Below are positions 1 to 8,534 of a DNA stretch of 64,000 nucleotides, piece after piece. The notes under the pieces are model-generated. The model was not told the origin of the DNA. It did not search any database and saw only the letters and a list, made by a program, of their open reading frames with translations. Every line of letters starts with the position of its first letter. The stretch's first letter is position 1. Position numbers and translations under genes: made by a program. Source of the DNA: Massilia sp. erpn (GTDB lineage Bacteria > Pseudomonadota > Gammaproteobacteria > Burkholderiales > Burkholderiaceae_D); contig NZ_CP053748.1 in NCBI RefSeq assembly GCF_024400215.1, positions 5,580,001-5,644,000 of the forward strand. The letters are read 5' to 3'.

Positions 1-145
1 GGAACTTGATCCCTTCGAAGTCGCTGCAGTTGGCGCGGTAGGTGGATTCGGTCCAGGAGCCGGAATCGGCATAATCATAAAACATGCGCGGAACGCGCTG
101 TTGCGCCAGCCGGCGCAGGTCTTCGATACAGGTGATGAGGGACAT
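1..145 (-). CDS. lldD: L-lactate dehydrogenase (FMN-dependent), N-terminal part only
   Basis: The reverse strand from 145 encodes 48 residues and runs off the window edge, so only the N-terminus is present. It contains a VPRMFYDYADSGSWTE stretch, which is characteristic of the start of FMN-dependent alpha-hydroxy-acid dehydrogenases of the LldD type. These oxidise L-lactate to pyruvate at the inner membrane and pass electrons to quinone. A GGAG ribosome site lies just upstream of the ATG. The family is clear; choosing lactate over glycolate or mandelate as substrate is inference because the active site is outside the window. Confidence 0.8.
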   Translation of the reverse strand, partial: MSLITCIEDLRRLAQQRVPRMFYDYADSGSWTESTYRANCSDFEGIKF

Positions 146-212
146 GCTTGCTCCGCGTTTGTCTTGTTTCGACAAATCATCGGATATTTCGCAACAATTG
201 CCAACTGCTATC

Positions 213-632
213 TCAGAATAGCTGGCGCAACAGCAGCATATATAAGGGCAGGATGGCCGCGATATTGGCCGTCGTCGTGATCAGGGCAAGCTTGCGCATC
301 TCCGCCTTGGTGGCCAGGTGCGGCAACTGGGCTTCGATCGCGGCCAGGCGCTGGCCATACTCCACGCGCATGGCCACGAACTCCGCGTAGAAACTGTCCA
401 GGCGCGCTTCCAGCCGCGCAATATCGGCCTTGACCGCCGCTAGATCAGCCTTGGTGGCGTACTCCTTGCGTATTTCGGCCAGATCAGCCTTGGTGGCATA
501 TTCCTTGCGCATCTCGGCCAGTTCGGCCTTGGTCGCGTACTCCTTGCGCATCTCGGCCAATTCGGCCATCACATCGTTCATCTGTTTCTCCAGAAAGGAG
601 AGGCGGGCATTCTGGCTTTCATCATTGGGCAT
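213..632 (-). CDS. Tail-anchored coiled-coil protein with 13-residue repeats
   Basis: A 139-residue protein of unknown function. Residues 25-63 are three near-identical 13-residue units (LAEMRKEYATKAE) that continue into a longer heptad-like helix, so the centre should be a coiled coil. The last ~22 residues are a single hydrophobic helix ending in LLLRQLF, which suggests a C-terminal membrane anchor. I chose the ATG at 632 because a GAGG motif precedes it; the open frame extends upstream but that part looks non-coding. The layout resembles DUF1640-type coiled-coil proteins, but I cannot assign a family. It is divergent from ttrS. Confidence 0.65.
   Translation of the reverse strand: MPNDESQNARLSFLEKQMNDVMAELAEMRKEYATKAELAEMRKEYATKADLAEIRKEYATKADLAAVKADIARLEARLDSFYAEFVAMRVEYGQRLAAIEAQLPHLATKAEMRKLALITTTANIAAILPLYMLLLRQLF
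444..560 (-). repeat. Three tandem 39-bp repeats inside a coiled-coil gene
   Basis: Three adjacent 39-bp units encode LAEMRKEYATKA(E/D). They differ at only a few bases, so they look like recent in-frame duplications. Each unit changes helix length by 13 residues without breaking the frame. Confidence 0.8.
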
Positions 633-738
633 GGCATCCTCACTGTCAAGCAAGCTCTGGGCCAATTGTGCCCGCCGCCGCCGGATGCAATGATGAGGCA
701 GATCAGATGCCGCCAATAAAGGTATACTAACGCCACTT

Positions 739-2553
739 ATGCGATTCTTCCCGTCTTGTTGGCGGCGGCCCGTGGCGAGTCTGATCACGGCTGTCTGCCT
801 TGTCCCAAGCGCGTTTGCGCGCGACGTCAGCATCGGCGTCTTTGCCTATCAGGGCGAATACGCGGCCGTTTCCGACTGGTCGCCGCTGATCTCCTACCTG
901 AACCACAGCCTGCCCGAACACCGCTTCCAGATGCACAGCTACGACGCAGCGGGCATGCGCAAGGCGATTGGCGACGGCCAGGTCGACCTGGTGATCACCA
1001 ATCCCGGCTACTACGTCACGATGGAAGCCGAATTCGGCTTGAGCCGCATCGCCACGCTAGAGTCCATGCCCGGCGTGCGCGCCGGCCATGCCAGCGGCTC
1101 GGCCATCATCGTGCGCGCCAGCGATTCGCCGCTGCGCGAACTGACCGAACTCAGTGGCAAGCGCGTGGCCGCCGTGGCGCCGGAGGCTTTCGGCGGCTAT
1201 CTGGTGGCCGCGCGCGAGCTGCTGCGCTTTGGCATCGATATGGAGTCCGATCTGCAGGAGCTGCGCTTTGTCGGCCTGCCCATGATGAATGTGGTGCAGT
1301 CGGTACGCAGCGGCACGGTGGATGCGGGTATTGTGCGCAGCTGCTTCCTGGAACAGATGGAAGCGCGCGGACAGCTGCGCATGGCCGATTTCCGCGTGCT
1401 CTCGCCACGCCGCGAAAGCGGCCTGCCCTGCGCCGTCTCGACCGCCCTGTATCCCGACTGGCCGATCGCGGTCACGCGCCAGACCGACCCGGTGCTGGCC
1501 AAGGCCGTCGCCCAGGCGCTGCTGGCCATGCCCGCCAGCGCCAGCGGCATGAGCTGGTCGGTGCCGGCCGATTACCAGCCGGTGCATGAGCTGTACCGCG
1601 AGCTGCGCGCCGGCCCCTACGCCTATCTGCGCGAAATCACGCCGGGCGGCCTGGCGCGCCGTTTCTGGCCCTGGCTGCTGGGCCTGACCGCGCTGGTGGC
1701 CGCATGGATCGTGCATACCGTACGCGCCGAGCAGCTGGTGCATCGCCGCACCGCCGAGCTGCGCGAATCGCTGCGCGCGCGCCAGGCGGCCGAGGCGCGC
1801 ATGCGCGACAGCCAGGAACAGATGGAGCACCTGTCGCGGCTCTCCGTGCTGGGCGAACTGTCCGGCAACCTGGCGCACGAAATCAACCAGCCGCTGACCA
1901 CCATCGGCAACTACGCGCGCAGCGTGCTGCGGCGCCAGTCCGACAGCAAGCTGACGCCGGAGGCGATCACCGAAGCCTGTTCCGAAATCGTCAGCGAAGC
2001 CGAACGCGCGGGCGGCATCGTGCAGCGCATCCGCCACTTCGCCAAGAAACGCAGCGCGGTGCGCGAACCGCTGGCGCTGACGCCGCTGGCGCATGAAGCC
2101 AAGCGCCTGGTCAGCGGCATGCTCGCCAACGCGCCCGACATCGTGATCGAGAGCCGCACGCCGGGCGGCTGCTGCGCCCTGGCCGATGGACCGCAGATCC
2201 AGCAAGTGCTACTGAATCTGATCAAGAACGCCATCGACGCGGGCCGCGGCCTGCCTGCCGAACGCCAGGGCATCCGCGTCGAAATCGGCGCGGCCGACAA
2301 ACGCACCCTGGTGCAGGTGATCGACCAGGGCGCCGGCCTGCCGGAAGAACAGCGGGAGCAGCTGTTCCAGCCTTTCTTCACCACCAAGCCCGATGGCCTG
2401 GGCCTCGGCCTGTCGATCTGCAAGACCATCATCGAGTCGCATGGCGGCCGCCTATGGGCCGAAACGAATCCTGACGGCTGCGGCATGCGCTTTATTTTCT
2501 CACTACCCTGCCATGAATCTTCCACCGCATCAGTGTCTTGTCCACGTTGTTGA
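739..2553 (+). CDS. ttrS: Tetrathionate sensor histidine kinase TtrS
   Basis: A 604-residue membrane sensor kinase. It has a signal peptide (residues 1-27), then a PhnD-like periplasmic binding domain to about residue 300, one membrane helix near 313-330, and a short coiled coil. The kinase core follows: H-box LAHEINQPLTTIGN, N-box NLIKNAIDAG, DQGAGLP, and the GLGLGLSI lid motif. A PhnD-type sensor fused to a kinase beside ttrBCA is the TtrS arrangement, where the periplasmic domain senses tetrathionate. Its 3' end overlaps ttrR by 41 bp, so the two are probably translated together. Confidence 0.88.
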   Translation: MRFFPSCWRRPVASLITAVCLVPSAFARDVSIGVFAYQGEYAAVSDWSPLISYLNHSLPEHRFQMHSYDAAGMRKAIGDGQVDLVITNPGYYVTMEAEFGLSRIATLESMPGVRAGHASGSAIIVRASDSPLRELTELSGKRVAAVAPEAFGGYLVAARELLRFGIDMESDLQELRFVGLPMMNVVQSVRSGTVDAGIVRSCFLEQMEARGQLRMADFRVLSPRRESGLPCAVSTALYPDWPIAVTRQTDPVLAKAVAQALLAMPASASGMSWSVPADYQPVHELYRELRAGPYAYLREITPGGLARRFWPWLLGLTALVAAWIVHTVRAEQLVHRRTAELRESLRARQAAEARMRDSQEQMEHLSRLSVLGELSGNLAHEINQPLTTIGNYARSVLRRQSDSKLTPEAITEACSEIVSEAERAGGIVQRIRHFAKKRSAVREPLALTPLAHEAKRLVSGMLANAPDIVIESRTPGGCCALADGPQIQQVLLNLIKNAIDAGRGLPAERQGIRVEIGAADKRTLVQVIDQGAGLPEEQREQLFQPFFTTKPDGLGLGLSICKTIIESHGGRLWAETNPDGCGMRFIFSLPCHESSTASVSCPRC

Positions 2554-3160
2554 CGACGACCCCGGCCTGCGCCGCTCGCTACGCTTCCTGCTCGAATCGG
2601 TGGGCTGGAACGTGCGCCTGCACGCCTCCGCCGAAGAATTTCTCGAAGTGTGCGACACGCTGGACCCGCCGCTGAACGAGCAGCCCTGCTGCATGCTGCT
2701 CGACATCCGCATGGCCGCCATGAGCGGGCTGGAACTGCAGCAGGTCTTGCAGGAACGGGGCATCGAGTTGCAGATCATCTTCATGACCGGCCATGCCGAC
2801 GTCTCGATGGCCGTGCAAGCCATGAAGTCCGGTGCTGCCGACTTCATCGAAAAGCCCTTCAAGGACCAGCTGATGCTGGACGCCGTCGCCGCCGCCGTGC
2901 GCCGCAGCGCCGAAAGCCTGCAGGAAGCGCGCATCCGCCAGGAAGCGCTGGACATGCTGGCCGCCCTCTCGCCGCGCGAAAGCGAAGTTGCGCGCCTGGT
3001 CGCCCTGGGTCAGCCCAACAAGCTGATCGCCGCCACCTTGGGCATCAGCGAAAAGACCGTCCACATCCACCGCCAGCACGTCATGGAAAAAGCCGGCCTC
3101 TCCTCCGCCGCCGAGCTCGCCCGCCTCATGCTGCGCGCCGACCCCGGCGCCCTTAACTAA
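2513..3160 (+). CDS. ttrR: Tetrathionate response regulator TtrR (FixJ/NarL type)
   Basis: A 215-residue response regulator with an N-terminal receiver domain. It has the acidic pocket VVDDD, phospho-acceptor Asp in MLLDIRM, Thr in IIFMTGHAD and Lys in IEKPFK. The C-terminal LuxR-type helix-turn-helix begins at LSPRESEVARL. This FixJ-like layout matches TtrR, which activates the tetrathionate reductase operon. The ATG at 2513 lies inside the end of ttrS; the frame is open further upstream but receiver homology begins right after this Met. The cognate operon ttrBCA is convergent, just beyond the palindromic repeats. Confidence 0.88.
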   Translation: MNLPPHQCLVHVVDDDPGLRRSLRFLLESVGWNVRLHASAEEFLEVCDTLDPPLNEQPCCMLLDIRMAAMSGLELQQVLQERGIELQIIFMTGHADVSMAVQAMKSGAADFIEKPFKDQLMLDAVAAAVRRSAESLQEARIRQEALDMLAALSPRESEVARLVALGQPNKLIAATLGISEKTVHIHRQHVMEKAGLSSAAELARLMLRADPGALN

Positions 3161-3186
3161 TCCCCCGTTTGCGCTAAATCAAAAAA

Positions 3187-3277
3187 TGTCCAACCCTAGT
3201 GTCAGGCACCAGAGGTGGACATTATTTGCGCCAGATCAAAGAATGTCCGACCCTGGTGCCTGGCACCAGGGTGGATA
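3187..3277. repeat. Pair of palindromic repeats between ttrR and ttrA
   Basis: Two direct copies, about 57 bp apart (3187-3221 and 3244-3277), share the frame TGTCC-A-palindrome-GTGGA. In the second copy CCCTGGTGCC and GGCACCAGGG are exact 10-base arms around one T. Outer TGTCC/GGACA arms extend the hairpin in the first copy. Placed between convergent operons, they could end transcription on both strands. The same frame with a different core occurs at 41959-42062. Confidence 0.75.
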
Positions 3278-3281
3278 TTTT

Positions 3282-3295
3282 TTGATTACGATCAA
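3282..3295. promoter_or_regulatory. Exact FNR/ANR-type box
   Basis: TTGATTACGATCAA matches the FNR consensus TTGAT-N4-ATCAA at every fixed position. It lies 6 bp beyond the ttrA stop codon, downstream of both convergent ttr operons, and not in front of an annotated gene. The match is certain. Function at this place is unproven. Confidence 0.5.
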
Positions 3296-3301
3296 ACTGC
3301 G

Positions 3302-6300
3302 TTATGCACGGCGCAGCTTGGCGGGCAGGCCGTTGCGGACGGAGGTGCCGGAGATGGCGTCGACCCAGGGTGCCTTGTCGGGACGGGTGGGGTCCATGAT
3401 GCCGATGTCGTTGAGGTTGACGCCGGCCGCCAGCTTGCGGTTTTCGGGCTGACGCTCGCCGCCGATGCGGTGGGCGCGCGCGCCCAGTTCGCGGTGGCCG
3501 AAGCCGTGCTCGAAGGCGGCGACGCCGGGTGTGATGCCGGCATGGATCATGACGCGCGCTTTCAGGCTGCCGTCCGGCGTGCTGATTTCAGCCAGGTCGC
3601 CCATCTGCAGATGCATGCGTTCGGCGTCGTCGGGGTGGATCAGCACCGGGTTTTCGGGATGCACCGAGAGCAGGCGCGTGGCGCCGATCGAGTAAGGATT
3701 CTGCAGCGCCGATTTGTAGCTGATCAGCTCCAGCGGCCATTCCTTCAGCGGATAGAGCTTGCGCATCGGCGTGCCGTCGGCGAAGGCCGGTTCCTTCCAG
3801 GTGCCGCAGCCGGTGTTACGCTTGCCGGACAGGCTGTTCTTCGAGCCGCCCACGTTCTCGTTCCACAGATGGCACATGGCTTTCATCGGGTTGCGCATCC
3901 ACTCGGGATTCTCCTCGTCATACGCATCCTTGCCCGGCTGGTAGCGTCCGCCTCGGCTGTACAGGAAGCCGACCTTCGCCACCTCTTCCGGCTTCAACGT
4001 TTTCTCAAGCAGCGGACGCAGACGTTCGACGCCCGACAGCAGCAGGTCTTCCGCCGTCGCATCGGGCACCGGCTCCTTGCCCAGCCAGGCCACGTTGGCG
4101 CCGGCGCGCAGATACCAGTCTTCCGGGCCTTCCAGCGCATAGCTGTTGCCCTCGGCGTCGCTCAGGGCGCCTGCACCGAAGCCGGGCAGTTTCATGGCTT
4201 TCGCCAGCGCGATGAAGAAGGTCTCCATGCCGACCGGACGGCCATCCGGCCCTTTTTGCGCCTTCGGTTCGATCACCGGCCAGCGCGCGCCCATGGCCTT
4301 GGTCGGCACGCCATTCCAGGCAGCGACCCAGCCCCAGCTCTCGTACATCAGCGAATCAGGAATGATGTAGTCGGCATAGGCGTTGCTCTCGTTGATGAAG
4401 GGATCGACCGAGATAATCAGCGGCAGCTTCTTGGGGTCCGCGATGTCGCGCGCCAGCCGCGTGCGCAGTCCTGGAATGCCGTACAGGGGATTGGAAGACC
4501 ACAGCACCAGCGCCTTCAGTCCATACGGATAGCCTTGCATTGCGCCCGGCAGCAGCTCCGTGGTCAGGCCCGAGGCATTCGGGAACCATGGCGCGCTGGC
4601 CGGATAGGGTTTGCCCTTCGCTTTGCCGGCCGCGAATTCCGAGGTTTTCTCGTAAGGCACATTGCGTCCCAGCGGCAGGCCGGAAGGCTTGACCTGTCCC
4701 GCGAAGGTCTCCAGGTTATAGCGCGGACCATTGCCGTCGTCCTTGAAGCCGCCGCCGTTGGCGACGAAGCCGCCCTTCCAGTTCACATTGCCCAGCAGCG
4801 GGTTGATGCTCATCAGCGCATAGGCATTATAAAAACCGCTGCCGCTCATCATGCCGCCGTGGGCGACCACCGAGGCGCGCTTGCCGTGCGCGGACAGTTC
4901 CTGCGCCAGCGCCGCCAGCGTCGCAGCCGGAATGCCGCAGGCCTCGGCGTATGCCTGCATCTCCTTGCGCATCGCCTCTTCGCGCAGCAGCTGCAGCGAG
5001 GATTTCACATGCAGCTCCTTGCCATCGACCAGCAGGCGGGTGTCGACAAAGAGCTGGGCCGCTGCCTTGGCCTGGTCGTGCAGCACGGTCTTGCCGTCCG
5101 CACCAAGGCAGATGAAGGCGTCGCCCTCCTTGTAGCGCTGCTCCTCTTCCACCGCCACGCCCAGGTCGGAGGCGCGCAGCATGCGGCCCTGGCGCGCATG
5201 GCCCGGTTCCACCACCACCAGATGGGTGGCGTTGCTGAACGATGGCTCGCCATTCTCTTTCGCCAGCGCCGCGTTGGGGAAGCCGAGGAAACGGCTGTCG
5301 ATGCGCTCGTTCTCGAACAGCCAGCGCATGATGGCCATGGCCAGCGCGCCATCGGTGCCGGGGCGGATAGGCAGCCAGCGGCCACGGTCGCCGCTGGCGC
5401 GGTTGCTGGAGTGGTTCAGCACCGGATCGACCACCACATAGGACAGTTTGCCCTCGGTGCGCGCCTTGGCGATCAGCGTGCCCTGACGCTTGAAGGGATT
5501 GCCGGCCTGCCCCGGCGCCGTGCCGACGAAGAGCACGAATTCGGCATTGCTGAAATCCGGCTTACAGTGCGGCATTTTCTTCAGGTCACCGAACAGTGCG
5601 CCGGAGCCGGAGCGGTATGCCCCGCCGCAATACGAGCCATGGCCGAAGAAGTTGATGGTGCCGTAAGCCTGCTGGAAGAAGCGGCGCGCAAAACCTTCGC
5701 GGCCATCGTTCACGCTGGACAGCACGGCCACCTGGTTCACGCGCGGTCCCAGTTCCGGCTTGTCGGCATTGATCGGCGTTTTCAGGTCGCGCAGGCTGCC
5801 CAGGCCTTCCACTCGGCCTTCGCCGAACAGATCACCACCCTCCACCACTTCGCGCACCAGCTGCTCGAAGGAGATCGGTTCCCAGCGTCCGCTATTGCGC
5901 GGGCCGACGCGCTTCATCGGCGTCAGCACGCGATAGGGCGAATCGATCTGCTGGGCCACGGCATTGCCGCGGCCGCAGGCGGTCGAACGGCCCGCCAGGC
6001 CCTTGCCTTGAAAGGCGGTCAGCGATTTGAAGCTGTCGCGCACACTGGCCTTCATCGGCAGATGCGGATCGGTGGACAAAGGGCTGTAAGGATTGCCGGT
6101 CACGCGCAGCACCTTGCCCGAAGCGCGTTCGATGCGCACGCGCACGCCGCACATGGTGGTGCAGCCCAGGCAGGTGGTGTAACTCACCTGCTGCGCCGGA
6201 TTCACTGACAGGTGGCCTTGCGCATCGATGCGGAATTCCGGTTCGGGCGCATCACCGGCGACGCGGTGTTTTGGCTTGTCGTGGCCGGCCAGCTTGCCCA

Positions 6301-6391
6301 CCATGCGGCCGGCGGTTTCGGAAAAGCCGGCGGCGAAGGCGGCGACACCGCCCGCAGCCAGGATGGTACGGCGTTTGCTGATGTTTTTCAT
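3302..6391 (-). CDS. ttrA: Tetrathionate reductase catalytic subunit TtrA
   Basis: A 1029-residue molybdopterin oxidoreductase, the usual TtrA length. An N-terminal twin-arginine motif (SKRRTIL) precedes a hydrophobic Ala/Gly stretch, so Tat export is expected. C74, C77 and C81 (CLGCTTMC) plus a later Cys near residue 146 would bind one 4Fe-4S cluster. The GSYCGGAYRSG segment holds the likely Mo-ligating Cys. With TtrB and TtrC it reduces tetrathionate to thiosulfate in the periplasm. I chose the ATG just inside the 5' end because Tat signals start this way; a GTG at 6466 would extend into ttrC. It is the last gene of ttrBCA. Confidence 0.85.
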   Translation of the reverse strand: MKNISKRRTILAAGGVAAFAAGFSETAGRMVGKLAGHDKPKHRVAGDAPEPEFRIDAQGHLSVNPAQQVSYTTCLGCTTMCGVRVRIERASGKVLRVTGNPYSPLSTDPHLPMKASVRDSFKSLTAFQGKGLAGRSTACGRGNAVAQQIDSPYRVLTPMKRVGPRNSGRWEPISFEQLVREVVEGGDLFGEGRVEGLGSLRDLKTPINADKPELGPRVNQVAVLSSVNDGREGFARRFFQQAYGTINFFGHGSYCGGAYRSGSGALFGDLKKMPHCKPDFSNAEFVLFVGTAPGQAGNPFKRQGTLIAKARTEGKLSYVVVDPVLNHSSNRASGDRGRWLPIRPGTDGALAMAIMRWLFENERIDSRFLGFPNAALAKENGEPSFSNATHLVVVEPGHARQGRMLRASDLGVAVEEEQRYKEGDAFICLGADGKTVLHDQAKAAAQLFVDTRLLVDGKELHVKSSLQLLREEAMRKEMQAYAEACGIPAATLAALAQELSAHGKRASVVAHGGMMSGSGFYNAYALMSINPLLGNVNWKGGFVANGGGFKDDGNGPRYNLETFAGQVKPSGLPLGRNVPYEKTSEFAAGKAKGKPYPASAPWFPNASGLTTELLPGAMQGYPYGLKALVLWSSNPLYGIPGLRTRLARDIADPKKLPLIISVDPFINESNAYADYIIPDSLMYESWGWVAAWNGVPTKAMGARWPVIEPKAQKGPDGRPVGMETFFIALAKAMKLPGFGAGALSDAEGNSYALEGPEDWYLRAGANVAWLGKEPVPDATAEDLLLSGVERLRPLLEKTLKPEEVAKVGFLYSRGGRYQPGKDAYDEENPEWMRNPMKAMCHLWNENVGGSKNSLSGKRNTGCGTWKEPAFADGTPMRKLYPLKEWPLELISYKSALQNPYSIGATRLLSVHPENPVLIHPDDAERMHLQMGDLAEISTPDGSLKARVMIHAGITPGVAAFEHGFGHRELGARAHRIGGERQPENRKLAAGVNLNDIGIMDPTRPDKAPWVDAISGTSVRNGLPAKLRRA

Positions 6392-6402
6392 GATGCTCTT
6401 TC

Positions 6403-7500
6403 TCAGGCTTTGACTGTGTCGTCCCAGCGCATAAAGCTGGTCAGCACGATATAGATGGCGAAGCACAGGCCGGCGGTGCCGATGATGCCGACCAGGCTGT
6501 CGGGACGCATGCTCAGCACATAGGGATAGCCGGTGGCGCCCAGTTTGGGGATGCTCTGGCCGCCCATGAAGACGATCCAGCGCAGCAGCCAGGCACTGTG
6601 CAGCGCCAGCACGGCGGGCAGCAACAGGCTATGGCTGCGGTAGCGCGCCACCCACAGCAGCACGAGGATGCTGGCCAGCAGCCAGGCCAAGGTTTGCAGC
6701 CAACCACGCGAACCGCTCACGGCATCCAGCATGCCGGCCGCCGCTGGCGATATGCCGCTGATGCCGGCGCCGAACCAGGCGCCCAGCAACAACAGGGTGG
6801 CCCATTGGCTGTATACCAGCCAGCGGTTCAGCAGCGGCGCCGACGCGCGCTGGCGCGCCAGTCCTTCAAACAGGGCAATGATGCCCAGGCCGCCGGTGAA
6901 GGCGCTGAGGGCGAACAGCAGCGGCAGCAGCGCGGTATTCCACAGCAGGCGGGCGCGCACCACCATCACTTCCATGCCGGTGTAGAGCAGGATCAGGGCG
7001 GCACCCAGCGCGGCCACCAGGGCGGCCAGGCGGATGGCGCCCGCATTGTCATGGCCGCCGTAGGCGAGCCAGCGGTACAGCGCGGCCATGCGCGGCGGCG
7101 TGTCCGCTTCCGCCGCGATGTTCGCCAGCGTGGGACGCAGACACAGCCAGGCATACAGCGCCAGCCCGAACAGGTACAGGGGAATGAAGAAGGAGCCCCA
7201 GGCCATCCACGATCCCAGATTCGGATGCAGATAGAAATTCATGAAGCGGCCCGGCTGGTGCAGGTCGGCCAGCAGCGCGACCGGCGCGCTCAAGCCGCAG
7301 ACCAGGGCCGCCAGCAAGGCGCGGCGGCCGATGCCGCGCCAGGCGGGACGGCGCCACACCAGGCCTGGCAGCGAAAGGAAGAAGGCGGCCGTGGACAGGC
7401 CGATCAGGAAGAAGTACTGCACGGCCCAGGGCAGCCAGCCCGGTTCGCGCGCAAAGCCGAGCACTTCGACGATGGAGTTCACTCTGGTACTCATATTCAT
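6403..7500 (-). CDS. ttrC: Tetrathionate reductase membrane subunit TtrC
   Basis: A 365-residue NrfD-family integral membrane protein with about nine hydrophobic segments. It should anchor the TtrAB pair and take electrons from the quinol pool. Its ATG overlaps the ttrB stop codon by 4 bp (ATGA), a sign of translational coupling, and ttrA follows 11 bp downstream. The RxPGWLPWAVQYFFLIGLS start and LFALSAFTGGLG segment fit the family. The assignment depends mostly on membrane topology and position between ttrB and ttrA. Confidence 0.85.
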   Translation of the reverse strand: MNMSTRVNSIVEVLGFAREPGWLPWAVQYFFLIGLSTAAFFLSLPGLVWRRPAWRGIGRRALLAALVCGLSAPVALLADLHQPGRFMNFYLHPNLGSWMAWGSFFIPLYLFGLALYAWLCLRPTLANIAAEADTPPRMAALYRWLAYGGHDNAGAIRLAALVAALGAALILLYTGMEVMVVRARLLWNTALLPLLFALSAFTGGLGIIALFEGLARQRASAPLLNRWLVYSQWATLLLLGAWFGAGISGISPAAAGMLDAVSGSRGWLQTLAWLLASILVLLWVARYRSHSLLLPAVLALHSAWLLRWIVFMGGQSIPKLGATGYPYVLSMRPDSLVGIIGTAGLCFAIYIVLTSFMRWDDTVKA

Positions 7501-8237
7501 GCTCCTTGCATCTCGGGACGCCACATCATTTCGGCGGCGGAATCGCCATCGACGCGGCCGGCCAATTCCTTATCCAGGCCGATGTAAAAGACGTGCGGCT
7601 TGGTGCCCGCTTCCGGCTTCAGCACGCTGACCTGGCCTTCGGCTTCTTTCAGGCGGCGGCTGATTTCGCTGTCGGGGTCATTCACGTCGCCGAAGATGCG
7701 CGCGCCGCCGACGCAGGTTTCCACGCAGGCCGGCAGCAGGCCGACATCCACGCGGTGCACGCAGAAGGTGCATTTATCGGCCTTGCCGGTATGGTGGTTG
7801 ATGAAGCGCGCTTCATACGGACAGGCTTGCACGCAATAGGCGCAGCCGACGCAGCGGTCGCCGTCGACCAGCACGATGCCGTCCTCGCGCTTGTAGGTGG
7901 CGCTGACCGGGCAGACCGGGATGCAGGGCGGCTCCTCGCAGTGGTTGCACAGGCGCGGCAGCACGGCCAGGCCGGACTGGCCGGTTTCGCTGCGCACGGC
8001 ATAGGTGGCGACGGTGGTGCGGAATTGGCCGATGGGCAGGTCGTTTTCCATCGAGCAGCTGATGGTGCAGGCCTGGCAGGCGATGCAGCGGCGGGTGTCG
8101 ACCAGCATGCCCCAGTGCGGCGTGCCCTGACCGGCGGACGCGGCTTCGGCAGTGGTGGCGGTGGCGGCCAGGCCGGCCGTCACGGCGGGCAACGCGCTCA
8201 GGAAGAAGCGCCGGGAGAGATTGGCTTGATTGCTCAT
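7497..8237 (-). CDS. ttrB: Tetrathionate reductase iron-sulfur subunit TtrB
   Basis: A 246-residue ferredoxin-like subunit. An SRRFFLSALPAV Tat-type signal peptide is followed by four cysteine groups, CIACQACTISC, CNHCEEPPCIPVCP, CVGCAYCVQACP and CTFCVHRV...CVETC. These should carry four 4Fe-4S clusters. It moves electrons from TtrC to TtrA at the periplasmic face. It is first in the ttrBCA operon, and a perfect inverted repeat lies about 80 bp upstream of its start. Related subunits occur in other Mo-enzymes; adjacency to ttrSR is what points to tetrathionate. Confidence 0.87.
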   Translation of the reverse strand: MSNQANLSRRFFLSALPAVTAGLAATATTAEAASAGQGTPHWGMLVDTRRCIACQACTISCSMENDLPIGQFRTTVATYAVRSETGQSGLAVLPRLCNHCEEPPCIPVCPVSATYKREDGIVLVDGDRCVGCAYCVQACPYEARFINHHTGKADKCTFCVHRVDVGLLPACVETCVGGARIFGDVNDPDSEISRRLKEAEGQVSVLKPEAGTKPHVFYIGLDKELAGRVDGDSAAEMMWRPEMQGA

Positions 8238-8313
8238 GTGAAGCTCCGTAGTTTTACGGCTTCACTTTATTCTTTTAAGCAATATTCAGAAATTGGAAGA
8301 AATATCGAGCAGG

Positions 8314-8331
8314 ATAGGGAAAATTCCCTAT
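8314..8331. promoter_or_regulatory. Inverted repeat upstream of ttrB, candidate TtrR operator
   Basis: ATAGGGAA and TTCCCTAT form exact 8-base arms separated by AA, 77-94 bp upstream of the ttrB start. The position suits an activator site for the ttrBCA promoter. Because TtrR is encoded in the same cluster it is the natural candidate, but this is inference. Confidence 0.5.
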
Positions 8332-8356
8332 GAAAAGTCACTATGCTGAAGGGGAA

Positions 8357-8395
8357 AAGAAAAAAGGGCCAGCGCTTTCACGCTGACCCTTTTTT
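8357..8395. terminator. Bidirectional intrinsic terminator
   Basis: GGGCCAGCG and CGCTGACCC (one mismatched pair) form a stem at 8366-8389. A T run follows on the plus strand and an A run precedes it, so it can end transcription from both sides. On the minus strand it directly follows the tRNA-Arg cluster. Confidence 0.8.
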
Positions 8396-8403
8396 CCTAC
8401 TAC

Positions 8404-8480
8404 TGGTGCGGCTGGCAGGAATCGAACCCACGACCCCTTGGTTCGTAGCCAAGTACTCTATCCAGCTGAGCTACAGCCGC
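8404..8480 (-). tRNA. tRNA-Arg (anticodon ACG), copy 1
   Basis: The 77-nt reverse-strand sequence folds as a cloverleaf, starting GCGGCTGTAGCTC and ending with encoded CCA. The seven-base anticodon loop CTACGAA gives anticodon ACG, read as ICG after deamination. It is identical to the two copies upstream and is last in transcription order, followed by a strong terminator. Confidence 0.97.
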
Positions 8481-8500
8481 AAAACTTTCACTTCCAACCC

Positions 8501-8516
8501 GTCGCTCGACAGCGAC
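8501..8516 (-). other. Hairpin in tRNA spacer
   Basis: GTCGCT and AGCGAC arms around a CGAC loop lie between tRNA copies 1 and 2. The matching hairpin at 8679-8694 has one base pair swapped on both sides (T-A to C-G). That covariation supports a structure in the precursor RNA. Confidence 0.6.
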
Positions 8517-8534
8517 AGGCCTTACTACACAATC

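Noticed and set aside
3215..6208. 997-codon open frame on the plus strand opposite ttrA
   Set aside because: It mirrors ttrA codon structure in high-GC DNA, has no domain motifs, and is rich in His, Arg, Gln and Ala as antisense frames usually are.
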